Shown: positions 25,141-32,750 of the stretch, in pieces | How positions within the stretch are numbered: the first letter of the stretch is position 1 | Layout of the letters: every line of letters starts with the position of its first letter | Origin: an uncultured Oscillospiraceae bacterium | GTDB taxonomy: Bacteria > Bacillota > Clostridia > Oscillospirales > Oscillospiraceae | Length of the DNA: 64,000 nt | Assembly (NCBI GenBank): GCA_900763675.1 | Contig: CAAFLE010000095.1 | Coordinates: 1-64,000, forward strand | Direction of reading: 5' to 3' | The notes under the pieces: generated by a model | What the model saw: the letters and a program-made list of their open reading frames with translations, nothing else | Told to the model about the DNA's origin: nothing | The model's database searches: none | Translations under genes and position numbers: made by a program

Positions 25141-26001
25141 TTATTCGTCAAAGGTATCGGACTGCAAATCAGGAACCGTGCGCCCCGTCGGCGTCGCGTC
25201 AAAACGTTTGCCGTAGGCGCGGGAAAAAGCGGAGTAGCTGCGGAAGCCGCACCGGTAACAGGCGTCCGTGGCGGAAATGCCGGACTGGATCAGCTCGCGG
25301 GCGGCAAACAGGCGCTTGTCCGAAAGAAAGCTGTGGATCGAGGTGCCGACATCCTCGCGGAAGCGGCGCATCATGTGGTACTTGCTGATGTAAAAGCGCT
25401 TTGCAAGCTCGTCGATGGGAATGTCCTCGGCAAAATTTTCCTCCAGATAGCGGACAATCTCCAGAATCTTTCCGTCCCGCGGCGCAAGCGGCGGTGGAAG
25501 CTCTGCTTCGCTGCGCATGGCGCGTTCGATCTCGACAAGCAGCCGCAGCAGCGTACAGCGGGCGAGGATCGCGCTCTCGCTCCGCGTGTCGGACATTTCC
25601 TCCTCCATCTGCCGTGCGAGCGACTGAATCCGGTGCAGTGCGTCCTCCGCCGGGCGCAGCACATGACCGCGCTCGCCGGAAAAAACGTCTCCGAGCGAGT
25701 AGCGCTCCGTGGAGCTGCGCTCCAGAATCTCCGGCGAAATATAAAGAATGACCCGCTCGTAGAGAAAGCCCGGCTCAAATTCCGGCCTATGCACACAGCG
25801 GCTGCCGACGAGAACGATGTCGCCCGGCAGGAGAAGATACCGCCGCCCCTGAACGGTGTAATGACCGCTCCCTGAAAGAAGAAGCACTACCTTGCAGAAA
25901 TCATGGTAGTGATAATTGACCTTCGTTCCGCGGTCATCCTTCAGATGGAACAGACGAAAGTCCTCCTGCAAATACCCGCGCCGTTCCGAATGCTCTTCCA
26001 T
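25141..26001 (-). CDS. AraC family transcriptional regulator
   Basis: A 286-residue regulator. The start at 26001 has GGAGG seven bases upstream; the longer open frame overlaps the divergent symporter. Residues about 1-150 form a cupin sensor domain (NYHYHDFCKVVLLLSGSG, LLPGDIVLVGS). The C-terminal 100 residues hold two helix-turn-helix motifs, the first around IDELAKRFYISKYHMMRRF and the second around ATDACYRCGFRSYSAFSRAY. The adjacent symporter and the tandem direct repeats at 26024-26082 make that transporter the probable target. The ligand, perhaps the transported solute, is not identifiable. Confidence 0.9.
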   Translation of the reverse strand: MEEHSERRGYLQEDFRLFHLKDDRGTKVNYHYHDFCKVVLLLSGSGHYTVQGRRYLLLPGDIVLVGSRCVHRPEFEPGFLYERVILYISPEILERSSTERYSLGDVFSGERGHVLRPAEDALHRIQSLARQMEEEMSDTRSESAILARCTLLRLLVEIERAMRSEAELPPPLAPRDGKILEIVRYLEENFAEDIPIDELAKRFYISKYHMMRRFREDVGTSIHSFLSDKRLFAARELIQSGISATDACYRCGFRSYSAFSRAYGKRFDATPTGRTVPDLQSDTFDE

Positions 26002-26013
26002 ACGTTCGCCTCC

Positions 26014-26042
26014 TTGACAGCATCTTTTGCAAAGAGTATAGC
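26014..26042 (+). promoter_or_regulatory. Promoter of the symporter gene
   Basis: Consensus TTGACA at 26014-26019, 17-base spacer and TATAGC at 26037-26042. The -10 lies inside the first of two direct repeats. Confidence 0.75.
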
Positions 26043-26082
26043 ATAGAATGCGTTTCTTCTGCAAGGTGTACGCGATAGAATG
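26024..26082. repeat. Tandem imperfect 27-bp direct repeats, candidate AraC-type operator
   Basis: Units at 26024-26050 and 26056-26082 match at 20 of 27 positions (shared CTT.TGCAA.G.GTA....ATAGAATG) and are spaced 32 bases centre to centre, about three helical turns. AraC-type proteins commonly bind such direct half-sites. The first overlaps the -10 and the second lies downstream of it, before the ribosome-binding site. Confidence 0.6.
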
Positions 26083-26113
26083 TACCAGGAAAAAGCAATC
26101 GGAGGTCTGTGCA

Positions 26114-27355
26114 ATGAAGAATTTTATGAAAAAGTACGGATTTATTACACTGATGCTGCTCGGCATCGTCGCCGGATGCATCGTCGGCGCCGTCTGGAAG
26201 GGCGCCACGGCGCTCGAACCGTTCGGCACGCTCTTTATCAATATGATGTTCTGCGTCGTTGTCCCGATGGTGTTCTGCTCCATCGCCTCGGCGATCGCGA
26301 ACATGAGTTCGGTCCGGAAGGCGGGGCGGATTATGGGCGTCACGGTCGCAACATTCCTCTCCACCGCTGCAATCGCCGCCGTTTTGATGTACATCATCGT
26401 TCGTCTCGTCCCGGTCTACACCGCGCTTCCCAGCTATGAAGAGACGAACGTGGGTACGGTAGACATATCTACGCTGATCATCAACTTCTTCACCAAGCCG
26501 GACTTCACCGAGCTTTGGAGCCGCAAAGCAATTCTTCCGCTTATCGTTGCGGCGATCCTTTTCGGCTTTGGCATCCAGATGGCGGGCGGACGTGAATCCC
26601 GCGTCGCGGTTCTGCTCAATGACCTTACCGACATTCTGATGAAGGTTATCAAGCTCATTTCCTACTATGCGCCCATCGGCTTCTTCGGCTTCTTCGCTTC
26701 GCTGGTTGCCACGCATGGCTCGGACTTTGTGTCCAACTATGCCCGTGTCATCGGCATTTACTATGTGGTGTCAGTGATTTATCTGCTCATCTCCTCGCCG
26801 GTCTACGCCCGCTTCGGCGGCGGCAAGGGCGCGGCAAAGGCCATGTTCCGCCACCTGTTCCGCCCGGCGGCAACCGCGTTCGGCACCTGCTCCTCGGTTG
26901 CCACGATTCCTGTAAACATGGAAGTCTCCGAAGAGACCGGCATTTCCAAGGAAGTTTCTGACATTGTCATTCCTCTCGGCGCAACCATGCACATGGACGG
27001 CTCGGCGATGAGCGCCATCGTGAAGGTCGCGTTCCTGTTCGGTATGTTTGGCAAGGACTTCGGCACGGGCGAGGCGATCCTCGCAATTATCGTGGCAGTG
27101 TTCTCCTCGGTCGCCATGTCCGGTATTCCCGGCGGTGGCGGCACGGGCGAACTGGTACTCTGCTCGCTGTTTTTCCCGGATCATCTGAGCGTCGCTTTTC
27201 CGATCGCGCTTGCCATCGGCGAGCTGATCGACCCGCCTGCAACGATGGTCAACGCCGGCGGCGACTATGTGGTGAGCTTCATCGTCTCCCGCTTTGTGGA
27301 CGGCAAGGATTGGCTGCAGAAGAAGCTGCATCCCGCCAAGCCGGAAGAAAACTGA
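26114..27355 (+). CDS. Dicarboxylate/amino acid:cation symporter (DAACS) family
   Basis: A 413-residue secondary transporter. ATG at 26114 has GGAGG eight bases upstream. It shows the family's eight helices, hairpin loop HP1 around GTCSSVATIP, the PLGATMHMDGSA stretch, HP2 with GIPGGGG, and the final DPPATMVNAGGD motif. The Asp (amino-group ligand), Asn and last Asp (sodium site) are kept. The position equal to Arg397 of archaeal GltPh, which holds the side-chain carboxylate of glutamate or aspartate, is Ala here. The substrate is therefore probably not glutamate or aspartate; neutral amino acids or other small acids are possible. It is likely regulated by the divergent AraC protein. Confidence 0.88.
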   Translation: MKNFMKKYGFITLMLLGIVAGCIVGAVWKGATALEPFGTLFINMMFCVVVPMVFCSIASAIANMSSVRKAGRIMGVTVATFLSTAAIAAVLMYIIVRLVPVYTALPSYEETNVGTVDISTLIINFFTKPDFTELWSRKAILPLIVAAILFGFGIQMAGGRESRVAVLLNDLTDILMKVIKLISYYAPIGFFGFFASLVATHGSDFVSNYARVIGIYYVVSVIYLLISSPVYARFGGGKGAAKAMFRHLFRPAATAFGTCSSVATIPVNMEVSEETGISKEVSDIVIPLGATMHMDGSAMSAIVKVAFLFGMFGKDFGTGEAILAIIVAVFSSVAMSGIPGGGGTGELVLCSLFFPDHLSVAFPIALAIGELIDPPATMVNAGGDYVVSFIVSRFVDGKDWLQKKLHPAKPEEN

Positions 27356-27369
27356 ATCCGTTAAGCATG

Positions 27370-27402
27370 AAAAAAGCACCGGACGCCGTCCGGTGCTTTT
27401 TT
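27370..27402. terminator. Bidirectional rho-independent terminator
   Basis: GCACCGGAC and GTCCGGTGC arms (27376-27396) with a GCC loop, six A before and six T after, between convergent genes. Confidence 0.94.
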
Positions 27403-27410
27403 CTTGCGCT

Positions 27411-27926
27411 TCAGCGGCACTCATTTACCCGCAGCACCATGAAATCACAGTCGCAGTCTTTGCCGTTAACTTTCAGAAAGGCAGGCATCGTGCCGGTCTT
27501 GCGAAAGCCAAATCTCTCATAGAGCCGGATGGCGCGGTCGTTATCGCTGCGCACCTCCAGCTCGAGCTGCTCAAAGCTGTTTTCGCGGGCAAACGCGATC
27601 AGCGTTTCCACGAGCGCCGTGCCGATACCGCGATGCCACGCGCACTGCCGGACGCTCACGCCGATGCTGCCCCGGTGGCTCATGCGGCGCGTCAGACGGC
27701 TGACGTTGGCGACGCCGATGATCTCTCCGTTGATCTTTGCTGTAAACATCGCGCTGTCCGTGGAGCCGACCATGGAGCGAAGATACGCCTCTTCCTGTTC
27801 CACGGGAATGAGAATGCCGTCGGTTCCCATGTTGAGATTATCCGTTTCTCCGCCGATGATCTTGAGATATTCGAGCATGGCGGCGGCGTCCTCCGGACGG
27901 GTGCGTTCAATGGTGAAATCGCCCAT
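27411..27926 (-). CDS. GNAT family N-acetyltransferase
   Basis: A 171-residue acetyltransferase; start ATG at 27926 follows AAGGAG on the minus strand. The acetyl-CoA-binding loop is HRGIGTALVETL (about residues 107-118), and motif B ends in RLYERFGFRKTG. It resembles the RimI/SpeG-like clostridial GNATs with LELEVRSDN before the last helix; substrates of these are usually unknown. It is four bases downstream of a second GNAT gene on the same strand, so the two are cotranscribed. Confidence 0.88.
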   Translation of the reverse strand: MGDFTIERTRPEDAAAMLEYLKIIGGETDNLNMGTDGILIPVEQEEAYLRSMVGSTDSAMFTAKINGEIIGVANVSRLTRRMSHRGSIGVSVRQCAWHRGIGTALVETLIAFARENSFEQLELEVRSDNDRAIRLYERFGFRKTGTMPAFLKVNGKDCDCDFMVLRVNECR

Positions 27927-27930
27927 GGTG

Positions 27931-28614
27931 TTACTCCTTTTTCTCGGATAAGCGCTCCTCACGGAGCTTTTTTCGTTTGTTCTTGTCCGCTGCGTCCATT
28001 CCCGCGCCGATCGCGAGACCGCAGGCAAGCCCAAGCGACATACCGATCGCGACAGCGTCGCTTGCCGAACCGAGCGAAAGCCCGATGCTCAGACCGAAAA
28101 GCATATAAATGGGCATCCACTGTGTTACGGGGTATTCCCGGACAAAGCGCGGACCCTCTTTGCCCTCGCCGTCCGGCACAAAGCCGCATTTTTCCAACAC
28201 ACGCTGCGAGGCGGCGTTTCCCGGCGCAGTCTCCGCCTCAACGAAGGCGACGCCGTTCTGGCGGAACGCCCAGTCGAGCAGCGTCTGCACCGCTTCCGTT
28301 GTGTAGCCCTGTCCCTCGAACGCAGGGGAGACCCCATAGCCGATCTCCACGGCGTTCCGGCAGGGAGGACCCTTGAAGCCAAGATCGCCGACATATTCCG
28401 CGCTGCCGCGAAGCATCATTTTCCACGGCGCGTACCACAGGCGGTTTTCCGGGTCGTTCCGGCAGCCGTCAAGCATCTCGCCGTAGGCGCTGCGGTTTTC
28501 GTCCTCGGGCGGGAGCGACGCGATATGCGCTTCGATCTCCGCATCCGTCATCGGCTGGATGCAGAGCCGTTTGGATTTCAGCACCGGAGGTTTTGCCGGT
28601 TTTCGCTGCTTCAT
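27931..28614 (-). CDS. GNAT acetyltransferase with C-terminal glycine-rich membrane segment
   Basis: A 227-residue protein. ATG at 28614 is used; the frame extends upstream but without support and into the neighbour's terminator. Residues about 12-160 are a RimJ-type GNAT domain (KSKRLCIQPMT, YGVSPAFEGQGYTTEAVQ, NAASQRVLEKCGFVPDG). Residues about 165-210 form an unusual Gly/Ser/Ala-rich hydrophobic segment (MLFGLSIGLSLG, MSLGLACGLAIGAGM) that could cross the membrane twice, followed by a basic tail. The fusion suggests acetylation at the membrane surface, but the target is unknown. Confidence 0.8.
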   Translation of the reverse strand: MKQRKPAKPPVLKSKRLCIQPMTDAEIEAHIASLPPEDENRSAYGEMLDGCRNDPENRLWYAPWKMMLRGSAEYVGDLGFKGPPCRNAVEIGYGVSPAFEGQGYTTEAVQTLLDWAFRQNGVAFVEAETAPGNAASQRVLEKCGFVPDGEGKEGPRFVREYPVTQWMPIYMLFGLSIGLSLGSASDAVAIGMSLGLACGLAIGAGMDAADKNKRKKLREERLSEKKE

Positions 28615-28694
28615 AGAACGTTCGTCTCTTTTCGCATCAGTATTATGTATCTGCGTTATACCAGATTCCGGAGAAAAAGAAAAGAGGAGATCCC

Positions 28695-28729
28695 AAAAAC
28701 CGCCGCATTCCCGGTCGGAAATGCGGCGG
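28695..28729 (-). terminator. Terminator after the ferredoxin-reductase gene
   Basis: Arms at 28700-28709 and 28720-28729 followed on the minus strand by a short T run (28695-28699). Confidence 0.75.
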
Positions 28730-28742
28730 ACGATGCAAACGG

Positions 28743-29957
28743 TCAGAGCAGCGCCGGGACGTCCAGCGTTACGTCGCTGAGCGGATAGGTGCAGCAGGGA
28801 TGGACCCAACCGAACTTCTTGTCGGCTTCACGGCGACCGTCTGCCTCGGCGGGAACGAACACCTCGCCGGAGACAAGCAGCGAATGGCACCAGCCGCACT
28901 CGCCGCTGCGGCAGCGGGACGGCGCTTTGATGCCTGCCTGCTCCATGGCGGAGAGGAGCGTCTGGTCGGCGCGGCAGGGGACGGTCTGCGTTTCGCCGCG
29001 GATGCTGACCGTGACGGTATAGCTTTTTCCGGCGGCAGCCGCGGGATACCCGGCGCTGCGGGCGGGGTCGCCGTAATCGCCGTACAGCTCCTTGCGGGCG
29101 CGGCGGCGGGGGAGACCGAGCGCCGCGATCTGCGTATCGGCAAAGGCATACATCGCCTTCGGTCCGCAGAGGAAGAGCGAATAGTCGCATTCACCGGCAT
29201 GCGTTTGGATAAGCTCCGCCGTGATAAAGCCGTGTTCGTAGCCGTCGATTTCCTCGTCGGAGAGAACGTGAACGATCCGGACCTTGCCGTTGGAGCGTGC
29301 GGCGACGGCGTCCAGCTCGTCGCGCAGCAGGATGGATTCACGGGTACGGTTGCCATAGAGAATGGTCAGCTCAAAATCCTCAATGCCGTCGGCAATGGCG
29401 CACGCCATAGAGTGGAACGGCGTGATGCCGCTGCCGCCCGCCATAGCGACAACGCGCTTGGCGTCGCGCAGACGCTGGTAATAAAACTCGCCCTGCGGAC
29501 CGGAGAGCGTAACCTCGCTGCCTTCCTTCCAGTTATCGAGAATGTACTCGGACACATAGCCGCCCTTTGAACGGCGGACGGTCAGCGTATAGCTTCCCCT
29601 GAGTGCGTCCGACGGACCGGAACAGATGGAGTAGGGCTTCCAAAGCGTCGCGCCGCCGACGGAGATCTCCACGGTCGTATACTGCCCGGCGCGGAAATAC
29701 GCCATTTCCTCCGTGCCGTGGGTCGGGTCGGGGACGAGAACAAAGCTCTTGGCGTCGCCATGGTCCGTGACCTTGGCGACCTTGACGAACTGCTTTGCCG
29801 GATGGAGCTTCTTTGCCAGAATGTTTGCGTTGTAGATTGACTGGGGCATTTCGTCCGTCGCGGCGGCGATGTGCGCCTCGCGGAGCTTGACCTCGCCGAG
29901 AAATGCGCCGACGCCCAGACCCTTGAGAGCAGATTTATCGTAGTTATACTTCGCCAT
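28743..29957 (-). CDS. Ferredoxin reductase-like flavoprotein with C-terminal 2Fe-2S domain
   Basis: A 404-residue electron-transfer protein. After an N-terminal segment of about 50 residues comes an FAD domain (FRAGQYTTVE, then KPYSICSGPS), an NAD(P)-binding domain (MAGGSGITPFHSM, LFLCGPKAMYAF), and a plant-type ferredoxin domain with Cys-x4-Cys-x2-Cys in CRSGECGWC and a fourth cysteine in the HPCCTYP segment about 30 residues on. It resembles NADH:acceptor oxidoreductases of the class IA reductase type. The preceding phytoene-desaturase-like gene ends one base before it starts, so they are one operon and may pass electrons between each other. Confidence 0.9.
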   Translation of the reverse strand: MAKYNYDKSALKGLGVGAFLGEVKLREAHIAAATDEMPQSIYNANILAKKLHPAKQFVKVAKVTDHGDAKSFVLVPDPTHGTEEMAYFRAGQYTTVEISVGGATLWKPYSICSGPSDALRGSYTLTVRRSKGGYVSEYILDNWKEGSEVTLSGPQGEFYYQRLRDAKRVVAMAGGSGITPFHSMACAIADGIEDFELTILYGNRTRESILLRDELDAVAARSNGKVRIVHVLSDEEIDGYEHGFITAELIQTHAGECDYSLFLCGPKAMYAFADTQIAALGLPRRRARKELYGDYGDPARSAGYPAAAAGKSYTVTVSIRGETQTVPCRADQTLLSAMEQAGIKAPSRCRSGECGWCHSLLVSGEVFVPAEADGRREADKKFGWVHPCCTYPLSDVTLDVPALL

Positions 29958-29958
29958 C

Positions 29959-31503
29959 TTACTTGCCCTCCTTCATATCCAGAAGCGTGTAGCGTGCCTG
30001 CTCCGCGCCGGAGAGATACGCCTGCGAATAGCCGTCCATCTGCGTGCCGTGACCGCCGCAGAAGCGCAGACCCTTGATGGTATAGTCGAGCTTGTGACCG
30101 CTCTGCACCCGCGGGAACATCCCGTCCCATGTGCCGCAGGCATAGCCGTATACATCGCCCTGCGGCGTGCCGAGATACCGCGCCCACGTCACCGGAGAGG
30201 CGACGACGATCTCCTCAATGTGGCTGCGAAGGTCGATACCGGCGACTTTTTCAAAGTGCGTGATGCACTCTTCCGCGATGGCGTCCTTGACCTTGAAGTA
30301 ATCCTCCACGCGCACGTCGGCGAAGGCGTCCTCGGTGTAGAACTTCGCAAACTGCACCATGCACGTACCCTCGGGCGTGCAGTCGGGGATCGCCTCGTTG
30401 ATGATGGTCACGCAGTAGTCCTTGTGACTCTCGATCGTCGCGGCATTTTCATACTGGGCAAGCGTGTCGCCCGTCGAGCGGACAAACGTATCGTATGCCT
30501 TGAAGCCGAGCTGCTCGTACGGAATGTCGAGACCGAGATAAACGGTGAACGCGCTCTGCGCGAGCTTGCGGGCGTTCATCAGCTTCCGCTCGCGCTCGGG
30601 GACCTCGGATTTTTCCACCATGCGGTCAAATACCACGTGGGGCATCAGATTCGAGATCACGCGCTCGCAGGCGATGTATGTACCGTCCGAAAGCTCTACG
30701 CCGCGGACCGCGCCGCCCTTTACGTCGATCTTCTTGACTTCTGTGTTGTACCAGATCTCGCCGCCCAGCTCGCGGATGCGCCGGTCGAATGCAAGAGAGA
30801 TTTCGTGGCTGCGGTACCGCGCCATCCACGGCTTCTGCGTGAGATAGGTGTAGGTCATAAACGCATAGACGGCGAAGCTCATCTTTGTGGAATCGACGCC
30901 GACATAGTCCCAGTACGACTCAAAAATCTCCCGCGCCTTATCGGGTACGCCGATGCGCCGGAGCATATCGTCCGTCGTCATGGGGACGACCTTCATCAGA
31001 TCGTGGTATTTGAGCAGCATCTCCACCTTGGCGGGCGGCGACGGCTCGTTGTGGTGCGCGGCAAGCCAGCCCACGCCGTCGGTGAGCATACGTCCCATTT
31101 CCAGAACGGTCGTGATGCTCTCGCGGGAGCCGGGGACTGTGCGTTCCATCTCGTCGATGAACGCCTGCACGCCCACAGGCATGGTCACGTCAAAGCCGGT
31201 GTCCGGGTCCGTGTTGATGGAGCGGAACGCTTCCTCTGTCGCCACCCAGTCAACGTTGAGACCGTAGCCGTCGAGCAGCGTGCGCACCGCGCCCTGATGC
31301 TCGCCCTTGCCCATCTGGCACAGCTCATGGAGCGTGCCTTCAAACTCAAAGCGTCCTCTGCGGAACGATGTGGCACAGCCACCGGGAAGATTGTGCTTTT
31401 CCAGCACCAGTACGCGCCTGCCCTCCTTGGCGAGGTATGCCGCTGCACTCAGACCGCCGTTTCCGGCGCCGACAACTACAACGTCGTAGCTTGCTTTTGC
31501 CAT
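29959..31503 (-). CDS. Phytoene desaturase-like NAD(P)/FAD-dependent oxidoreductase
   Basis: A 514-residue flavoprotein. The N-terminal dinucleotide fold is VVVVGAGNGGLSAAAYLAKEG, with LVLEKHNLPGGCATSF just after, as in the CrtI/CrtN/phytoene dehydrogenase-like superfamily. The C-terminal FAD contact is LRFCGGHGTQMDGYSQAYLSG. It has the size and layout of carotenoid desaturases, but no carotenoid synthesis gene (crtB, crtE) is in the window, and anaerobic gut Clostridia use relatives for other unsaturation/saturation reactions. It forms an operon with the reductase at 28743-29957, so the physiological direction may be reduction. Substrate unknown. Confidence 0.85.
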   Translation of the reverse strand: MAKASYDVVVVGAGNGGLSAAAYLAKEGRRVLVLEKHNLPGGCATSFRRGRFEFEGTLHELCQMGKGEHQGAVRTLLDGYGLNVDWVATEEAFRSINTDPDTGFDVTMPVGVQAFIDEMERTVPGSRESITTVLEMGRMLTDGVGWLAAHHNEPSPPAKVEMLLKYHDLMKVVPMTTDDMLRRIGVPDKAREIFESYWDYVGVDSTKMSFAVYAFMTYTYLTQKPWMARYRSHEISLAFDRRIRELGGEIWYNTEVKKIDVKGGAVRGVELSDGTYIACERVISNLMPHVVFDRMVEKSEVPERERKLMNARKLAQSAFTVYLGLDIPYEQLGFKAYDTFVRSTGDTLAQYENAATIESHKDYCVTIINEAIPDCTPEGTCMVQFAKFYTEDAFADVRVEDYFKVKDAIAEECITHFEKVAGIDLRSHIEEIVVASPVTWARYLGTPQGDVYGYACGTWDGMFPRVQSGHKLDYTIKGLRFCGGHGTQMDGYSQAYLSGAEQARYTLLDMKEGK

Positions 31504-31614
31504 AGAATACCCCTCTCTCGTTATGTTCTGTGGTTAGACCACGAAATAATTATATAGATATTCTATGAAAAGCGCAAGAGAAATTTGCCGTCGTCCCCGA
31601 AATCTAACGGAATA

Positions 31615-31653
31615 TAACAAAAAGCCGCGAGACCTTATTGGTCTCACGGCTTT
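31615..31653 (-). terminator. Terminator of tRNA-Ala
   Basis: On the minus strand AAAGCCGTGAGACC pairs with GGTCTCGCGGCTTT (31621-31653), followed by TTTTT, immediately after the encoded CCA end. Confidence 0.92.
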
Positions 31654-31728
31654 GGTGGAGACGAAGAGATTCGAACTCTCGACCTCTCGGATGCGAACCG
31701 AACGCTCTCCCAGCTGAGCTACGCCCCC
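31653..31728 (-). tRNA. tRNA-Ala (anticodon CGC)
   Basis: A 76-base tRNA with encoded CCA. Acceptor 5' GGGGGCG pairs with 3' CGTCTCC and includes the G3-U70 pair that identifies alanine tRNAs. The D-arm AGCTCAGCTGGGAGAGC and the T-arm GAGAGTTCGAATCTCTT are canonical. The anticodon loop TTCGCAT gives anticodon CGC, reading GCG, a frequent codon in this GC-rich genome. Confidence 0.95.
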
Positions 31729-31740
31729 ACAGCGAAGGTC

Positions 31741-31768
31741 ATTATACCACACATTTTCGATTTGTAAA
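31741..31768 (-). promoter_or_regulatory. Promoter of tRNA-Ala
   Basis: On the minus strand TTTACA (31763-31768), a 16-base spacer ending TGG, and TATAAT (31741-31746), about 13 bases before the mature 5' end. Confidence 0.85.
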
Positions 31769-31796
31769 GCCCTTTTTTAAGAAAATTGAAACGGAC

Positions 31797-31825
31797 TTGT
31801 AAATAGATACAATATGTGGTAAAAT
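31797..31825 (+). promoter_or_regulatory. Promoter of uppP
   Basis: TTGTAA at 31797-31802, 17-base spacer ending in TGG, and TAAAAT at 31820-31825. Confidence 0.75.
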
Positions 31826-31906
31826 AAATTGTTAAAGAATACACTTTCTATTATACTCGTTCCTCTGCCGCACGGCGGCAAAACCACGGAAAGGGAGGAA
31901 AAGCTC

Positions 31907-32740
31907 TTGTCGATCCTGAACGCGGCGTTTCTCGGCTTCATACAGGGCGTGGCGGAATTTCTGCCGATTTCCAGCTCCGGCCATCTCGCGGTGCTGCAGA
32001 ACATTTTTCGGATGCAGACCGCCGAGGAGGGGCATATGTTCTTCGACGTGCTGCTGCATCTCGGCACGCTGATCTCCATCATCATCGTCTACTGGAAGGA
32101 CATCGTCTATATCGTCTCCGACACCGTTGGGCTGATCCGCTCCGCCCGTGATACGTTCCCCGAAGAGCGTGCCGAGCGCCCCGGCGCACGGCTGCTGCTG
32201 ATGCTCTTTTTCGGCACGCTGCCGCTGTTCGCTATTCTGCCGTTCCATGACTCGCTGGAGCAGCTCTATTACAAAACCGGCTTTATCGGCGCGGCGTTTC
32301 TGCTCAACGGCTGTCTCCTTTATGTCTCCGACCGGATCGTACCGGGGCGCGGGAACGAGCGCACCATGCGCATCCGCGACGCGCTTCTGATCGGCTGCGC
32401 CCAGGCGGTCGCTACGATCCCCGGCATTTCCCGCTCCGGCAGCACCATCACCGCCGGCATCTCCACCGGACAGTCCCGCCCGTTCGCCATGAAGTACTCG
32501 CTTCTGATGAGTATTCCCGCCGTACTCGGAGCCAACCTTCTCTCGCTCATCAAGGCGCTCCGCGCCGGGGTGGAGTGGAGCAATTTCCCGGCGTATCTCG
32601 TCGGCATGGTCGTTTCGATCGTCGTCGGCTATTTCAGCATCATCCTTTTGCAGCGCTTGCTGAAAAAAGGCAAGTTCGGCAATTTCGCTTACTATATGTG
32701 GGGCGTCGGCGCTTTCACGCTCATCGCCTCGCTGTTCTGA
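31907..32740 (+). CDS. uppP: Undecaprenyl-diphosphate phosphatase (BacA/UppP)
   Basis: A 277-residue membrane enzyme that recycles the undecaprenyl lipid carrier for peptidoglycan synthesis and gives bacitracin resistance. TTG at 31907 is chosen: GGGAGG lies seven bases upstream, and the N-terminus MSILNAAFLGFIQGVAEFLP then matches the family exactly; the longer frame has no ribosome-binding site. The two catalytic motifs are present, EFLPISSSGH near residue 18 and GISRSGSTI in the second half. Its own promoter lies about 80 bases upstream; ftsK follows by ten bases. Confidence 0.95.
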   Translation: MSILNAAFLGFIQGVAEFLPISSSGHLAVLQNIFRMQTAEEGHMFFDVLLHLGTLISIIIVYWKDIVYIVSDTVGLIRSARDTFPEERAERPGARLLLMLFFGTLPLFAILPFHDSLEQLYYKTGFIGAAFLLNGCLLYVSDRIVPGRGNERTMRIRDALLIGCAQAVATIPGISRSGSTITAGISTGQSRPFAMKYSLLMSIPAVLGANLLSLIKALRAGVEWSNFPAYLVGMVVSIVVGYFSIILLQRLLKKGKFGNFAYYMWGVGAFTLIASLF

Positions 32741-32750
32741 GGAGAACGAT

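Noticed and set aside
25141..26397. Longer AraC regulator open frame
   Set aside because: The extra 132 codons are antisense to the symporter and its promoter; ATG 26001 has a good ribosome-binding site.
29959..31503. Carotenoid biosynthesis
   Set aside because: Only a desaturase-like flavoprotein is present; no phytoene synthase or prenyl-transferase is in the window.
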